A stretch of DNA of 64,000 nt. Origin: Apostichopus japonicus. Lineage: Eukaryota > Echinodermata > Holothuroidea > Aspidochirotida > Stichopodidae. A program made the position numbers and the translations under genes. The notes below the pieces were generated by a model. The model was not told the origin of the DNA and ran no database searches. It worked only from the letters and a program-made list of their open reading frames with translations. Below are positions 1-9,292 of the stretch, piece by piece (the stretch's first letter is position 1; the number at the start of each line of letters is the position of its first letter). The stretch spans positions 642,001-706,000 of the forward strand of contig NC_092582.1 of the NCBI RefSeq assembly GCF_037975245.1, given 5' to 3'.

Positions 1-297
1 TGAGGATATTGTTTTAATTGATAATATTTTTTTTAATATTAGTATTATTTTTTATTAATTCTATATACATTTTGATATTGAATTTACATATGAATTATTG
101 ATATGAATTTGATATAAACTATTGATATGATTTTTTATATATGATTTTTATTTTGTTTATATTGTTTACTATTATTATCATTCTTTTTTATTAAAATCAA
201 TTTTGTGATGTCATATGACAGAACGCCCTCCATTGACAAAGTTTAAGGCCTAAGCGCGCCTTCCTATTCCAAAGTTTTGAGATAGAAACATGACACG
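1..297. other. AT-rich left flank, nothing recognised
   Basis: The first 230 bases are very AT-rich with simple runs of T and of TATGAATT-like words. No terminal inverted repeat, target-site duplication or reading frame of note is visible. It may be the flank of, or a decayed end of, the viral-type element that follows. Confidence 0.5.
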
Positions 298-573
298 TTG
301 GCAACAAATTCTGACATGATTGGCATCAACAGCGGGGTGTGTCAGTGGTTGAAAAGGCATCTTAATGAGGAGTTGAAGTATAGTTCTCTTATAACAGATG
401 ATGAGAATGATGACGAAGCAGAAAACAGAGAAGTCTTTAGAAATTATTGCGTTGGAGTATTGTTAATAACCAGTCATAACTTTGAAAATGGGATGAGGGT
501 ATTTTCACTATACGAGTTTATTTTCACACATGGAGACAAACGGACGTATATTAATTCTGAAAGGAATGATTAA
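298..573 (+). CDS. Unrecognised 91-residue reading frame at the left of the Polinton remnant
   Basis: An open frame of 91 codons with an acidic patch (DDENDDEAE) near residues 34-42. It lies on the same strand and directly ahead of the recognisable Polinton genes, so it may be the C-terminal scrap of an element gene. I recognise no domain. It could also be a chance frame. Confidence 0.25.
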   Translation: MATNSDMIGINSGVCQWLKRHLNEELKYSSLITDDENDDEAENREVFRNYCVGVLLITSHNFENGMRVFSLYEFIFTHGDKRTYINSERND

Positions 574-1327
574 GGGCGAATCAGGGTACCCATATGTTTA
601 ACCTAATGTTTTTGATGGAAAAAGCTTACAGTCGTTTCATTGTTCTAAGATTAAAAACAGAGATATAAGTGTGTTGTAAAAAGCTGTATAAGATCACTCT
701 CTATCGAAGCATTTCACTGTTTACATCGTTCCTCAACGTTCTTTCTCAACCAATCTCAAATCTGTGGACATAGCTATTTTTCCAGCTTCAACTTTATGAA
801 AAGTTCGGACTTGGAACATTATTACTGTTTATCTCAAAGTTTGGAGTTCCTCATTTTTACGGATTCTTTGATTTGGACGACATTTACATCATGGCTTTTC
901 CAATCGCAACGATGACTCTGTGCGTCAAGGCGTGAAGAGACTGCGCCGTAAACACACAGTGCCGTTAGACTTGAACTTCATTAATATGGCCAAATTTGGA
1001 AAAGGTGTAACGCCCCAACGCCTCAAGACGAAAAAACCCGTCTCCAATGCCCGAGCCCGATTAAGCGGTCGCCGCAGCCACCTCCACCAACGGTATCGCC
1101 ATTGGCAGAGAATTACGACGCAGCAGGTTGCAAACCAAACACATGTGAGTAAACCTACTGTGTTTCATCTCGAAGGCAATACATACGTACCGTTACATAC
1201 ATTTCGTTGCAAGGCTTACGCTACCATAAGACAATGTTATAGCAAGGATGTGTGTGTGTGATGCGTTACTACCAGGAAAATCAGGTCTTACTTTATCCGT
1301 CAAACAGTGGGGTGAATTAATTTGTTA
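574..1327 (+). other. Unrecognised stretch inside the Polinton remnant
   Basis: No family was recognised in any frame. A 113-codon open frame at 920-1261 is rich in Arg and Lys (for example VKRLRRKH). It could be part of a DNA-binding or core protein of the element, but this is a guess from composition. Stops interrupt every other frame. A decayed DNA polymerase or another lineage-specific gene could be hidden here. Confidence 0.3.
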
Positions 1328-1646
1328 ATGACGCATATTAGTAATGCACTGAAGGAAGTTGAAAAGAACCCTTTGCCTTCACGTTTAATATATGACAAAC
1401 ATCATTTACAACCTGAGAATGAAACTAGCACGCTTGAAAAACCCTTTCAAAATGATAGGCTTATCTCATTGGACGGGGAAGACATTTATCAGTCTACGTG
1501 AGCGCATACGATACAGAGAGTTTGGAAAATGTTATCCGACAAAGAAAGGTATAAATATAACGGGGGAGCAGTGGAATTGGAGATTATTTGTGCCTGACAT
1601 TGACGAAAAGCTCGCAGCGATGATTGCTGATTGTAACAGGATTTAG
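1328..1646 (+). pseudogene. PC4-like single-stranded DNA-binding protein, broken
   Basis: The frame at 1392-1646 contains a PC4-type core. It has a fragment ending in GKTFISLRERIRYREFGK, then YPTKKGINITGEQW, then a PDIDEKL tail. This matches the family layout of a GK-x-x-V-x-I-R-x-x-Y stretch, a KKGI-x-L-x-x-E-QW strand and a C-terminal helix with PEID. PC4-like proteins bind single-stranded DNA and act in transcription or replication, and copies are found in some Polinton-type elements. The expected N-terminal start is not in the same frame. The ATG-led frame at 1328-1501 overlaps it, so a frameshift near 1390-1440 is likely. Confidence 0.55.
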
Positions 1647-1662
1647 TATTCACGTTGTTCGT

Positions 1663-2140
1663 ATTATGTTTCAGGATGAAACTGAAGTGATCTGGGTACT
1701 GGATTCTGATGAGGAGGCAGAACTGGAGACCCCGATCGTCAATGTACGCCAACCGGATATAGAGGCACCCCAAGTTTCTATGCATATCAAGAGGCGAAAC
1801 CCCAGATGTGATGCAGAGAGACTGTTAGATCAAGACATCGTTGTAGATGAGGTCCAGACAACGACAACCGAACACGAAAAGACATCGCAACGATTAGCAA
1901 AGAAAGTATTTTGCAAAGAACTTCAGCATACAATAAAACAAAAATGTAATGATTTGTGTTACCGTTGAAGTGTGGACCATCAGTGTCAAATTGAGCACGA
2001 CTGGTTTCTCATGGCCATGGACGATGAACGCCTTGATAAGTTCCTGGATGATTCCGTAAGAAACTTGGCTATACCATCCCATCCCTACCTCGCATGTTCC
2101 CCATTTCCCCCTTATTTCCCGTCCACCCCCCCCCCCCTAC
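1663..2140 (+). pseudogene. Cys/His-containing Polinton-associated protein of unknown function, broken
   Basis: An acidic N-terminal part (WVLDSDEEAELETP) leads into a basic helix and then a CNDLC motif near 1950-1960. A TGA at 1966-1968 interrupts the frame. The same frame resumes with HQCQIEHDWFLMAMDDERL up to about 2080. The CxxxC and HxC spacing suggests a small metal-binding site. The position just ahead of the integrase, on the same strand, suggests an element gene. I do not know its function, and the family resemblance is from memory of the layout only. Confidence 0.4.
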
Positions 2141-2439
2141 AAATGATATAGTACCAACACCGTGTTTAGCCATTTATGATAATGATATCGATGAGAGTTT
2201 ATTCACTGTCCGCTCCTCTCATGACAAAGAACATTGTCCCTCCCTCACTATGGGTGCAAACCAGGAGGACTACTGTACAAGATTAACCCTGCGAGTTATG
2301 GAGGGGTTAACAAACTTTGCTCAGAAGTAAACAAGTTGGGGTGCATCAGCTTACTTGAAAAGCAATCCTTGACTGCCTGAAAACAACAAAATACGTATAC
2401 GTTACATATGAGCTCAAGAATACGCTTCCCTAGAAACAG

Positions 2440-3166
2440 AGTTTTGGTTAGTGCAATGGATCACCGGTGAGAGATGGATTTGGTTGATTTAAGTTCTATT
2501 TCGCGGTACAATTGCGGGTTAAATTTTTGTTAACGTGCATCGATGTCTTATCGAGGCATGCATGGGTAGTACCGATCAAAAATAAATCTGGTCCTACCGT
2601 ATTGAACGCTATAAAAATCATGTTTTCCTCGGGCAGAACGCCATTACAAAATCATACTGACAGAGGTGGGGATTTAAAAAAAAATATTTTCAAAGATTTT
2701 TAAAAGATAAAAACATTCAATATTTCACGACCAATAATGAAACTAGAGCTTCTGTTGTAGAAAGGTTCAACCGCACTTTGAAATTGAGGATGTGGAAAGA
2801 CTTTACCCATCGCAATTCTCTGAAATACATCGACGTTTCACCCAAACTCTTAGCCGGCTAAAATCGTACGTATTACAGATCCATTATAAACGCCCCCTAA
2901 ACGTTTTAAAGGAAAATGAAGGACGGGTGTGGAAGACGCTATATCCTTCAAAAGCAAGGGAACCGAATGACAATTTTAATTTTAGGACTGGGATGGTGAG
3001 GCTATTGAGGGTAACTTTTATGAACATGAACTACCAAAGTGTTCACGTCGATGAGATCGCCCTATTTAGAGTCGAACAAGTTTTGAGGAAGCGAAAGCGA
3101 AGAGGTCGCACTGAATTCCTCGTTAATGGCAGGGATATCCAGCAAAGTTGAAAAGTTGGTTGAAGG
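2440..3166 (+). pseudogene. Polinton-type DDE integrase with C-terminal chromodomain, frameshifted
   Basis: The retroviral-like integrase core is spread over three frames. The first catalytic Asp is in LLTCIDVLSRHAWVVP (2512 onward). The second is in NHTDRGGD (about 2655-2680). The Glu is in SVVERFNRTLKLRMWKDF (about 2750-2800). After a further frame change the C-terminal part includes VWKTLYPSKAREPND and a chromodomain-like stretch, FRVEQVLRKRKRRGRTEFLV, at about 3067-3126. This order (DDE core, then chromodomain) is typical of Polinton integrases, which insert the element into host DNA. At least two frameshifts (near 2695 and 2800) make it non-functional as read. Confidence 0.85.
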
Positions 3167-3179
3167 ACGTGGACAAGAA

Positions 3180-3897
3180 ATGATGGCATCGTACTTTTAC
3201 GTGACGTTGCCGAGCAACAGTTCCTAGGAATATTTTCCACATAACATGCTTTCTAGTTTCACGACGCAGCTGGCAGAGTCTATTGTGTTATCAGGTAATT
3301 AGGAAGTAACGCTTTGTGAAATTCAGTATTTTTTTTATTGGCAAAATGTGACAGAAAGCAATTTTAGCATGCTCCTCAACGGGAGAGACATTTGTATACC
3401 CATTGGACAATATGACACCATAAAGGACGTCATATATGCCTTTCACGACGAATTAACCCCCACGGTGACAGCCAACGTGAAAATGCATCTCAACAAGCAT
3501 TCCTTTAAAACTGCGGTGAAAGTAAAAAGCCTCGCTCTTCAAGGTCTCAGTCAAATGTTAGGCTTCTTGGACCATAACAAGATATGTAAAGTGGGTTAAA
3601 ACATCGGTGACGTTGTCTCACATGTACACAATGGCGTCACCGGTTTTGGTGGTTGACAGTGATATAGTCGATCATCAGAGGGTAGGGGATGCTCACTTGC
3701 CTTTACTGCGTGTTGTTTAAATAGGAGATAAACGCACTGGGGAGCACATCACAGAAAACATCCAAATAGATTTAAGGGATGATCTCGGACAATTGATTCC
3801 ATTTCAACTTGGGCGTGTGATAGCGAATCTTCATTTCAAGCAGAGTAAAACTTCTTTTTTTTCACCTAATCTTAAACGTATCAATATTAAGAATTAA
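3180..3897 (+). pseudogene. Conserved capsid-cluster protein (possible penton/minor capsid), broken
   Basis: The frame starting at the ATG at 3180 or 3183 begins ASYFYVTLPSNSS and is cut by a stop. An intact stretch at 3348-3599 includes MLLNGRDICIPIGQY. A later frame at about 3780-3897 reads DDLGQLIPFQLGRVIANLHF. It stands between the integrase and the small basic protein, where Polintons keep morphogenesis genes. I recognise the general family layout but cannot say which capsid role it has. Several stops separate the pieces. Confidence 0.5.
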
Positions 3898-4277
3898 TTT
3901 GACGACTACTACCTACGACAAGTAGGACGTGGATTCCAGTGTTCACTAGTTACCACCATCAGAAAGGACACGGATTAGGAGGTATCTTAGGGCGATTAGC
4001 CAGATCAGCCCTTCCATTTTTAAAGAGTGGGGCTAAAACACTGGGCAAACAGTTGTTGTATACAGGAACGGAAATTATGAACGATGAGCTGCAAGTAGAA
4101 CACATTAAAACCTCTGCTAGGCGACCACTTGGTCAAGCAGGATAGTGGATGGTCACGAGGGTATTCGAAAGATCAACTTCGAGAAGGAAACCTTTAAAAA
4201 GAAAAGCAAGTCCAAACAACGTCAGAAGACAACAAGCCAAGCGAGTGAAGAGGTCTCTGGATAATTTCGACGTGTAA
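3898..4277 (+). pseudogene. Small glycine-rich/basic virion protein (pVI/pX-like), broken
   Basis: The N-terminal part reads YYLRQVGRGFPVF, then HHQKGHGLGGILGRLARSA with a hydrophobic/amphipathic helix and a GAKTLGKQLL segment. A frame change near 4150-4200 leads to a Lys/Arg-rich tail (KRKASPNNVRRQQAKRVKR) ending with a stop at 4275-4277. A glycine-rich amphipathic helix followed by a basic tail directly upstream of the major capsid gene is usual for these elements. By analogy with adenovirus pVI/pX such proteins can bind membrane or DNA. The role here is inferred. Confidence 0.55.
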
Positions 4278-4291
4278 TCATCATCACCATT

Positions 4292-5589
4292 ATGGCCCTT
4301 GTTCACAATATTTCATGCGAGTGCATGAAATCATAGTTCGATTTGTTCACAGTACCCCCAACGCAAACCGGCATCGTGAAGGGAAATTGGATTCAATATC
4401 ATCCTCTCACTAATATCACCGGTACATCTCCGAGATAATTTTCCGTGCAGGGATCGACCGAGGATTATCGCGATCTGTCTCCAACTATTCTTCACGTGAG
4501 AGCAAAGTTGAGTCAAAGTAACGGCGATGATCTCCCCGAAGACGCAAACGTTGGTCCCGTTAATTTGTTATTACAGTCTCTCTTTTCCGAAGTGGATGTC
4601 ACGTTAATCGATCGTCTGGTAACGACTTCAACGAATACTTACGCCTGCCGTTACTCTGTTATGGCCCGGAAGCCAAGGAATCTCAACTCACTGGAAGCCT
4701 GTTCTACAAAGATACTGCTGGAAAAATGGATTCTTGTAATCCCAACGGAGATCAACAAGTTGTGAATGAAGGCTTGAAAGCCAGATACGAATTTCAAGAA
4801 TAGTAAGGTCAGCGATCTGGTTGGCCCCTTACATTGTGATATGTTTGTTCAGAAAAAAAAAAGATGTTATTAGGTGGCGTTGAAATGAAAATGAAGTTAC
4901 ACCGAAAAAAGATGATTTTTGTCTCTTGTCCAATAAATCAAACGCATCTTTTAAAGTTAGCATTGTGGATGCTTCGCTTTTCGTACGTCATGTTAAAGTT
5001 CACTCTGAAGTAACTTTAGCACATGTCAAGGCTTTTGGAGCAAGGCACTGCTAAATACCCTATCAAAAGAGTAGAAGTCACAACGCTTTCTATCCCGAGA
5101 AGAAATTTAATCTTCAAACGGGAAGGTTTGTTCTTGGGTAATCTACCGAAACGAGTGGTGTTAGGAATTGTTGTCACGGAAGCTTTTAATGGTGCTTACA
5201 ACAGAAACCCATTTAATTTTTATCACCATCATCTGAACTTTTTAGCGTTATACGTCAACGGTGAACAGCTACCACGGAAACCGCTACGCCCTAGTTTTAC
5301 AGATAACCGCTACATAATGGCCTATCAGACCCTTTATTCGGGATCAAATAGTATGTACAGTGACAAAGCCTTTCAGATCAGTCGTAGTGACTACGCCAAT
5401 GATTACATGTCATTGACCAAACCCCTGACCTAGCGAGCGGGGCACTTTAATCACCCCCAAAACGGTTATGTGCGCCTTGAAATGCAATTTGAGCACTCAT
5501 TGACCAAAAGTGTAAGTGTGGTTGTTTACGCTGAATATGACGAGGTGGTAGAAGTTGATAAAACTCGCAACGTATTTATAGACTTTTAA
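4292..5589 (+). pseudogene. Major capsid protein (double jelly-roll, hexon-like), disrupted
   Basis: The ATG at 4292 opens a short stretch that meets a stop within 15 codons. The reading then continues in fragments to the stop at 5587-5589. Visible conserved pieces are PPTQTGIVKG near 4350, STEDYRDLSPTILHVRAKL, VGPVNLLLQSLFSEVDVTL at 4549-4605, RNPFNFYHHHLNFLALYVNG near 5202-5260, QISRSDYAND, and the end piece VVVYAEYDEVVEVDKTRNV. These match the capsid protein family of Polinton/adintovirus elements, about 430 codons here, a usual size. Several stops and frameshifts occur, for example around 4440, 4760-5020 and 5430. It would build the capsid shell; this copy cannot as read. Confidence 0.8.
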
Positions 5590-5609
5590 CGCTCTTCTCT
5601 GTAATCACC

Positions 5610-6110
5610 ATGAATACAAAACAATTAATGACGATCATCAAGTCAGACGCAATGTTGCGCCCTTTATGTCGAGGGGTATTTCCAGCGGACTGCCTGCCCT
5701 CTAGACGCATGAAACCACCATGGTGTTTTATAGCAAACACGGATATAAAAGAAGAACCGGGAAGTCATTGGGTGGCTATTTTCGTTGGCGTTGAGCAAAG
5801 ATAATTCTTTTACTCCTTTAGACGTTCTCCCGAAGTATGTGCCTCTTATTTTAGACCATTTCTAAGAAGACACGCTTTAAAATCACCCCTGAAAGTAAAT
5901 GACAAGCAGATACAAGGCTACAACTCAGCAGTGTGTGGCCAACACTGTTTGTATTTTATATCGCACAGAGTTAGAGGTACGTCAATGTCGCGAATCTTCA
6001 ACCTGTTTACGAAGGATTGGCAACTGAACGACTCCTTGGTCAAAGCATTTATCGAACGACGCTATGACGTCACCCTATTTGGCATTTCAAATTACGAGAA
6101 TAATGTTTAA
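5610..6110 (+). pseudogene. Adenain-like cysteine protease, frameshifted
   Basis: The frame begins at an ATG at 5610, 20 bases after the capsid stop. The catalytic His is in GSHWVAIF (about residues 52-59). The Gln-Cys region is in SAVCGQHCLYF at about 5925-5960. The segment between shows a frame change at about 5805. The usual Asp-Ser-Phe motif after the His appears as FFYSFRRSP, so the acidic residue looks replaced by Tyr. The C-terminal part ends NYENNV with a stop at 6108-6110. The family (adenovirus protease / Ulp1 fold) cleaves capsid precursors. This copy is inactive by frameshift and probably also by loss of the acidic residue. Confidence 0.8.
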
Positions 6111-6141
6111 AAGGAGTATGGGTGGTAATTAGGATTCAATT

Positions 6142-6385
6142 ATGCGTAGGCTAATGACGATAACGCTCATGAGACGACAGTGCACCGTTTTCGTAGACAT
6201 TTGTTTTCTCTTTATATAAGGGTGACATTTGAAAACGGGTTGATTTCTCTAAATGCATTCGACGTGCATTTACGTGCGTCATTTCAGGGCCTTTTGGTTG
6301 TGGTAAAACGCAGTTTTTAAAGAAAATTTTGACGCAAGATCTATATTTTAAACAACTTTTTTTACAAGGCAAAAGAAACGCGTAA
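6142..6385 (+). pseudogene. Packaging ATPase (FtsK/HerA type), truncated after Walker A
   Basis: An ATG at 6142 is followed by short frames and then FTCVISGPFGCGKTQFLKKI at about 6268-6330. GPFGCGKT is a Walker A loop of the A32-like packaging ATPases that pump DNA into the capsid. A stop at 6383-6385 and an A-rich tract end the similarity, so the catalytic Walker B region is missing. Its place after the protease fits Polinton gene order. Stops between the ATG and the Walker A region show decay. Confidence 0.65.
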
Positions 6386-6569
6386 TATCACAAATAAATA
6401 AATAAAAATAAAAAGTATTACCCAAAAAAATATACAAAAGAGAAACGCGTCCTACACCATCGTCATCTCTACTTCACTGTTAATTTGCTTCTATCTTTGC
6501 GAAACCTGACGAGTTACATGTGCATAAATATCAGAACGCCAATGTAAATATGCATATATGCCCACATAC
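6386..6569. other. A-rich junction at the right end of the Polinton remnant
   Basis: An AAATAAATAAATAAAAATAAAA tract of 20 or so bases follows the ATPase stop, then about 150 bases without features lead to the first CCP exon on minus. The tract may mark the breakpoint where the element was truncated. No target-site duplication can be assigned. Confidence 0.4.
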
Positions 6570-6776
6570 CTATTTTACAACGTGGGTATGTATTTGGTCC
6601 TCTCCACTCTCCTTTTCTACATTTATGTTGCTCTCCATTAACATTTTCAAGGACGAAACCTTCTTCCACACAATGAAATGTTGCCAGGGTGGAATGCAGG
6701 TTATCAGAACCATCACTTTCTACTCTATAAGTAACTGCCATGTAATGTGGATGGTTTACCAAGGGACGACATGGAT
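6570..6776 (-). CDS. CCP (sushi) exon, last one seen before the left end
   Basis: The acceptor TTTTCAG lies just before 6776 and the donor G|GTATGT just after 6570. The exon is 69 codons, phase 1 to 1. Visible residues are PCRPLVNHPHYMAVTY, then FHCVEEGFVLENV, CRKGEW and YPRC. This gives the four-Cys CCP pattern with the Trp before the last Cys. It is clearly a duplicate of the exon at 8264-8467, with matching flanks. A tail after the last Cys (KIG) runs into the next, unseen exon. Confidence 0.85.
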
Positions 6777-6985
6777 CTGAAAATCGAGAATCAGTAAATA
6801 GATAATCCAAAATATATACAATAGGTAAACGAAATAAGTTTGATGAGTAGCACGAGTAATTGTACATTGCGTGGTAGATCACAATTAACATTTACATCCG
6901 TATAAAGACTATATCCGGTGTGCTCAATGTGAACCAATATGACTGTAGCTTCAGGAGTTAGTGGATCAACGTGTGTATTCCTTAC

Positions 6986-7159
6986 TTTCGACACATTTCG
7001 GTAGAGCAGTTGTCCAGCTCCCCAAATCACATACTGAATCTTCCATTTCTGTGGCTCGGTAACCCGCCTTACAAGCTACGTTTCTTGTTGTACCTTGCTC
7101 TGGGTTATCCGTGGAATAATGAACACGTCCATTCCGTATGTTTTGGTGGACACATGGAA
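6986..7159 (-). CDS. CCP exon (NIRNGRVHYSTD type)
   Basis: Acceptor TTTCAG, then exon, then donor A|GTAAGG; 58 codons, phase 1 to 1. It reads PCVHQNIRNGRVHYSTD, then VACKAGYRATEMEDSVCDLG and SWTTALPKC, a standard CCP with all four Cys and Trp. The exon at 16662-16835 is a near copy, so a pair of neighbouring exons has been duplicated within the gene. Confidence 0.9.
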
Positions 7160-7796
7160 CTGAAATGAACAAGAAAGTTTCAATTTGATTACGTAAGAAA
7201 ATCATGATATAGAGGCAGGACTCTGTGCTTTGTTATATCGAAGCGTATTATTTTCAGCTTTATTTCTTTACGTTATTAAAATTCCGTAAACCGGACTGAA
7301 TCTGTATCACATGCATTGCAAGAAAGTAAAGAGGAGTGTAAAAACAAAACGACGTCCTTCGTAATTTGCAGTACCTTTTAAAGAAAATTCATTTCAACGA
7401 ATTAAGATTTACTTTTAAGGAAATATGTTGTAGAAATGATTTGCCTTTAATTCCTTTGTCCTTATCCGGGTTAATATAATGTAAAATACTGTATAAATAT
7501 TCACATTTGAGAATCAGTTTACCGTTTAATTAATGTGTACCTGGTCATGGTGTTTATTTAGATACCGTACTTATAATGAGTATCTCTTTCCTCTCATTCC
7601 ATATGACCCAAGATTGATTTCAATAAAGTTGTAAAAGTTCAATCATTGTCAATCATAGTAGGTTACTGTTGCTTCAATTATGAATTATAGGCTTATCCGG
7701 CCATTGCCTAAATCGAAGGCTACGTATTCGATCTACACATATCAAATAACACATACACATATTGTCTTGATGCGTTATTCAGATTTCATGACATAC
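7160..7796. other. Intron, nothing recognised
   Basis: AT-rich intron of the CCP gene between two exons. Its exon-proximal parts resemble those around 16840-17036, as expected from the exon-pair duplication. No RNA gene or element was recognised. Confidence 0.5.
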
Positions 7797-7988
7797 TTTT
7801 AGTACAAGTTGGTGAATCTCCTCGCCATCGTCCATTAAGACATTGCTTCGTGTCACTTGTTCGATGTCCACGCTCAGTACATACAAAGGTAGCAGTGGTA
7901 CCGTGTGGTCGGGTTCCTCGCTCCACTGAGACTCTGTTATATTCAGCTCTCCATTGGCCAACACCAATATCATACTCACTACAGGGTT
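7797..7988 (-). CDS. CCP exon (PCSEYDIGVGQW type)
   Basis: Acceptor CATCAG and donor A|GTATGT bound a 64-codon phase 1 exon. It reads PCSEYDIGVGQWRAEYNRV, then GTTATFVCTERGHRTSDTK and CLNGRWRGDSPTC. All CCP landmarks are present. The exon at 17037-17228 is its near copy. Confidence 0.9.
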
Positions 7989-8263
7989 CTGATGTCAATA
8001 CAAAAGAAAATATGTGTAAACAAACGAGTTTCGAACCAATTTCGGTTGATCAAAGATGAAATGAGCTTGAGTCTGGAGAGAAAATATCGCAGATCTTACG
8101 AACAAGCATTGTACAGGGCGAAGAATTAACATCACATTACTGTACATTTGCTTCTATCTTTGGGAAACGTCCAAACTGTTAAATCTGACTTTAGACGAGT
8201 TACACGTGTATAGATTTGAGAACGGCAATAAACATATGCATATATGCTTATATGCCCACATAC

Positions 8264-8467
8264 CTATTGCACAACGTGGGTATGTATTTGGTCCTCTCCA
8301 CTCTCCTCTTCTGCATGTACGTTGCTCTTCATTAACATTTGCAAGTACGAAACCTTCCACACAATGAAATGTTGCTAGGGTGGAATGCGGGTAATGAGAA
8401 CCATCACTTTTTTCACTATAAGTAACTGCCAGGTAATCCGGATGGTTCACCAAGGGAGGGCATGGAT
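8264..8467 (-). CDS. CCP exon, duplicate of the 6570-6776 exon
   Basis: Acceptor TTTTTAG and donor G|GTATGT; 68 codons, phase 1 to 1. It reads PCPPLVNHPDYLAVTYSEKS, then LATFHCVEGFVLANV, CRRGEW and YPRC. Identity with the 6570-6776 exon, including the tail IGMWAY read into the intron, shows a recent local duplication about 1.7 kb away. Confidence 0.88.
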
Positions 8468-8849
8468 CTAAAAATCGATAATTCGTTAATATTTATTCCA
8501 GAATATATTCCCTACAACAGCAATTTAATGTAACATGATTGAGTAAAGTTACTTTCTTATGTATTTTATCATCAAGATCCTTTCGTTTGTTTCCATTGTA
8601 AAACTTGCTTGAGACGTTTTCTTTGCATTTGGATAAATGAGCAAGACACAGGTGTAATTACTATAAGGCTAATTGAAAACTTGGAAAGAAACCTAAGAAC
8701 GGAAGATCGCAGTCAGTTTATGAAGTAAAATATATCAGATTTTATCAAAGCATCACATGATAATGGTTTACACACTCTGTAAAATGTTGATCGCTACTAT
8801 CAGTTGGCACAAAGAGAACACTTGAAAATACAATAACTAAAGCTGCCGT

Positions 8850-8852
<3 letters not shown>
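8468..8852. other. Intron, nothing recognised
   Basis: AT-rich DNA between the CCP exon and the start of the (AT)n/hairpin region. No coding or RNA feature was seen. Confidence 0.5.

Positions 8853-8892
<40 letters not shown>
8853..8892. repeat. (AT)n microsatellite
   Basis: An uninterrupted run of TA dinucleotides of about 40 bases that abuts the perfect hairpin at 8891-8955. Confidence 0.95.
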
Positions 8893-8899
<7 letters not shown>

Positions 8900-8955
8900 A
8901 TACTAGATGAGACTAGTGGAACACTAGTAGTTGTCTCATCTAGTATCAACATATA
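8891..8955. repeat. Perfect 23-bp inverted repeat (cruciform-capable hairpin)
   Basis: The left arm 8891-8913 is exactly complementary to the right arm 8933-8955 (core TTGATACTAGATGAGAC). The 19-base loop contains a second small palindrome, ACTAGTG-GAA-CACTAGT (8912-8928). It lies between two (AT)n tracts. The arm could be a terminal repeat of a mobile element or a Penelope-type tail structure; its role is unknown. Confidence 0.9.
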
Positions 8956-9010
8956 TTCCGCTCTGTCCAATGGACATAGAGCACTCTGCGCCAAGATAGA
9001 CGCCAACCTA

Positions 9011-9013
<3 letters not shown>

Positions 9014-9105
<92 letters not shown>
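9014..9105. repeat. (AT)n microsatellite
   Basis: A long run of TA dinucleotides, about 90 bases, directly left of the inverted-repeat block that holds the hammerhead motif. Confidence 0.95.
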
Positions 9106-9109
<4 letters not shown>

Positions 9110-9234
9110 TTTTTACACAATTTTACACAGAATAACCACTCTTTATAGGCAAGCCAAGCCGTTAATAAGAATTGAATGCGTAGCAAGTGGTATGACAGAT
9201 ATATAGTAAATCAATAAATAATAACACACCAGAA

Positions 9235-9292
9235 AATTCCACTTCACGACCGGTTTCGTCCTTTTGGGACTCATCAGGCGAAGGAAGGAATC
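9235..9292 (-). ncRNA. Type I hammerhead ribozyme motif
   Basis: The minus strand has the full catalytic core. CTGATGA is at 9277-9271. A stem II hairpin GTCC-CAAAA-GGAC is at 9270-9258. GAAA follows at 9257-9254. Next comes CCGGTC, with the expected cleavage after the C at 9248. Stem I closes by pairing CTTCGC with GTGAAG (6 bp with one G-U), an internal loop, then GATTCC with GGAATT. Stem III is only the palindrome ACCGGT, as in the mini-hammerheads of Schistosoma and Penelope-like elements that work best as dimers. It would self-cleave RNA and help process repeat transcripts. Self-cleavage itself is inferred, not shown. Confidence 0.82.

Larger units (their letters stand above)
298..6390 (+). 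mobile_element. Degenerate Polinton/Maverick (adintovirus-like) element
   Basis: This is a co-oriented string of broken genes whose combination is diagnostic of Polinton/Maverick-type elements: PC4-like protein, DDE integrase with chromodomain, capsid-cluster proteins, major capsid protein, adenain-like cysteine protease and FtsK/HerA-type packaging ATPase. Gene spacing is tight (for example capsid stop at 5589 and protease start at 5610), as in viruses. Most genes contain stops or frameshifts, the ATPase is cut off about 80 codons in, and no protein-primed DNA polymerase was recognised. No terminal inverted repeats were found, so both ends look lost. The element appears to lie 3' of, or in an intron of, the CCP gene on the other strand. 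Family placement rests on recognised motifs, not on a search. Confidence 0.85.

Noticed and set aside
1-6390. An intact viral genome
   Set aside because: All main genes have stops or frameshifts, the ATPase is truncated and no terminal repeats are present; it is a fossil element.
7850-8129. Plus-strand frames opposite the CCP exons (here and at 6971, 11229, 16626 and 16910)
   Set aside because: They are antisense shadows of conserved exons or of the LINE and have no domain of their own.
8800-9148. Open frames on both strands made of Tyr-Ile repeats
   Set aside because: They are translations of (AT)n tracts and the hairpin, not genes.
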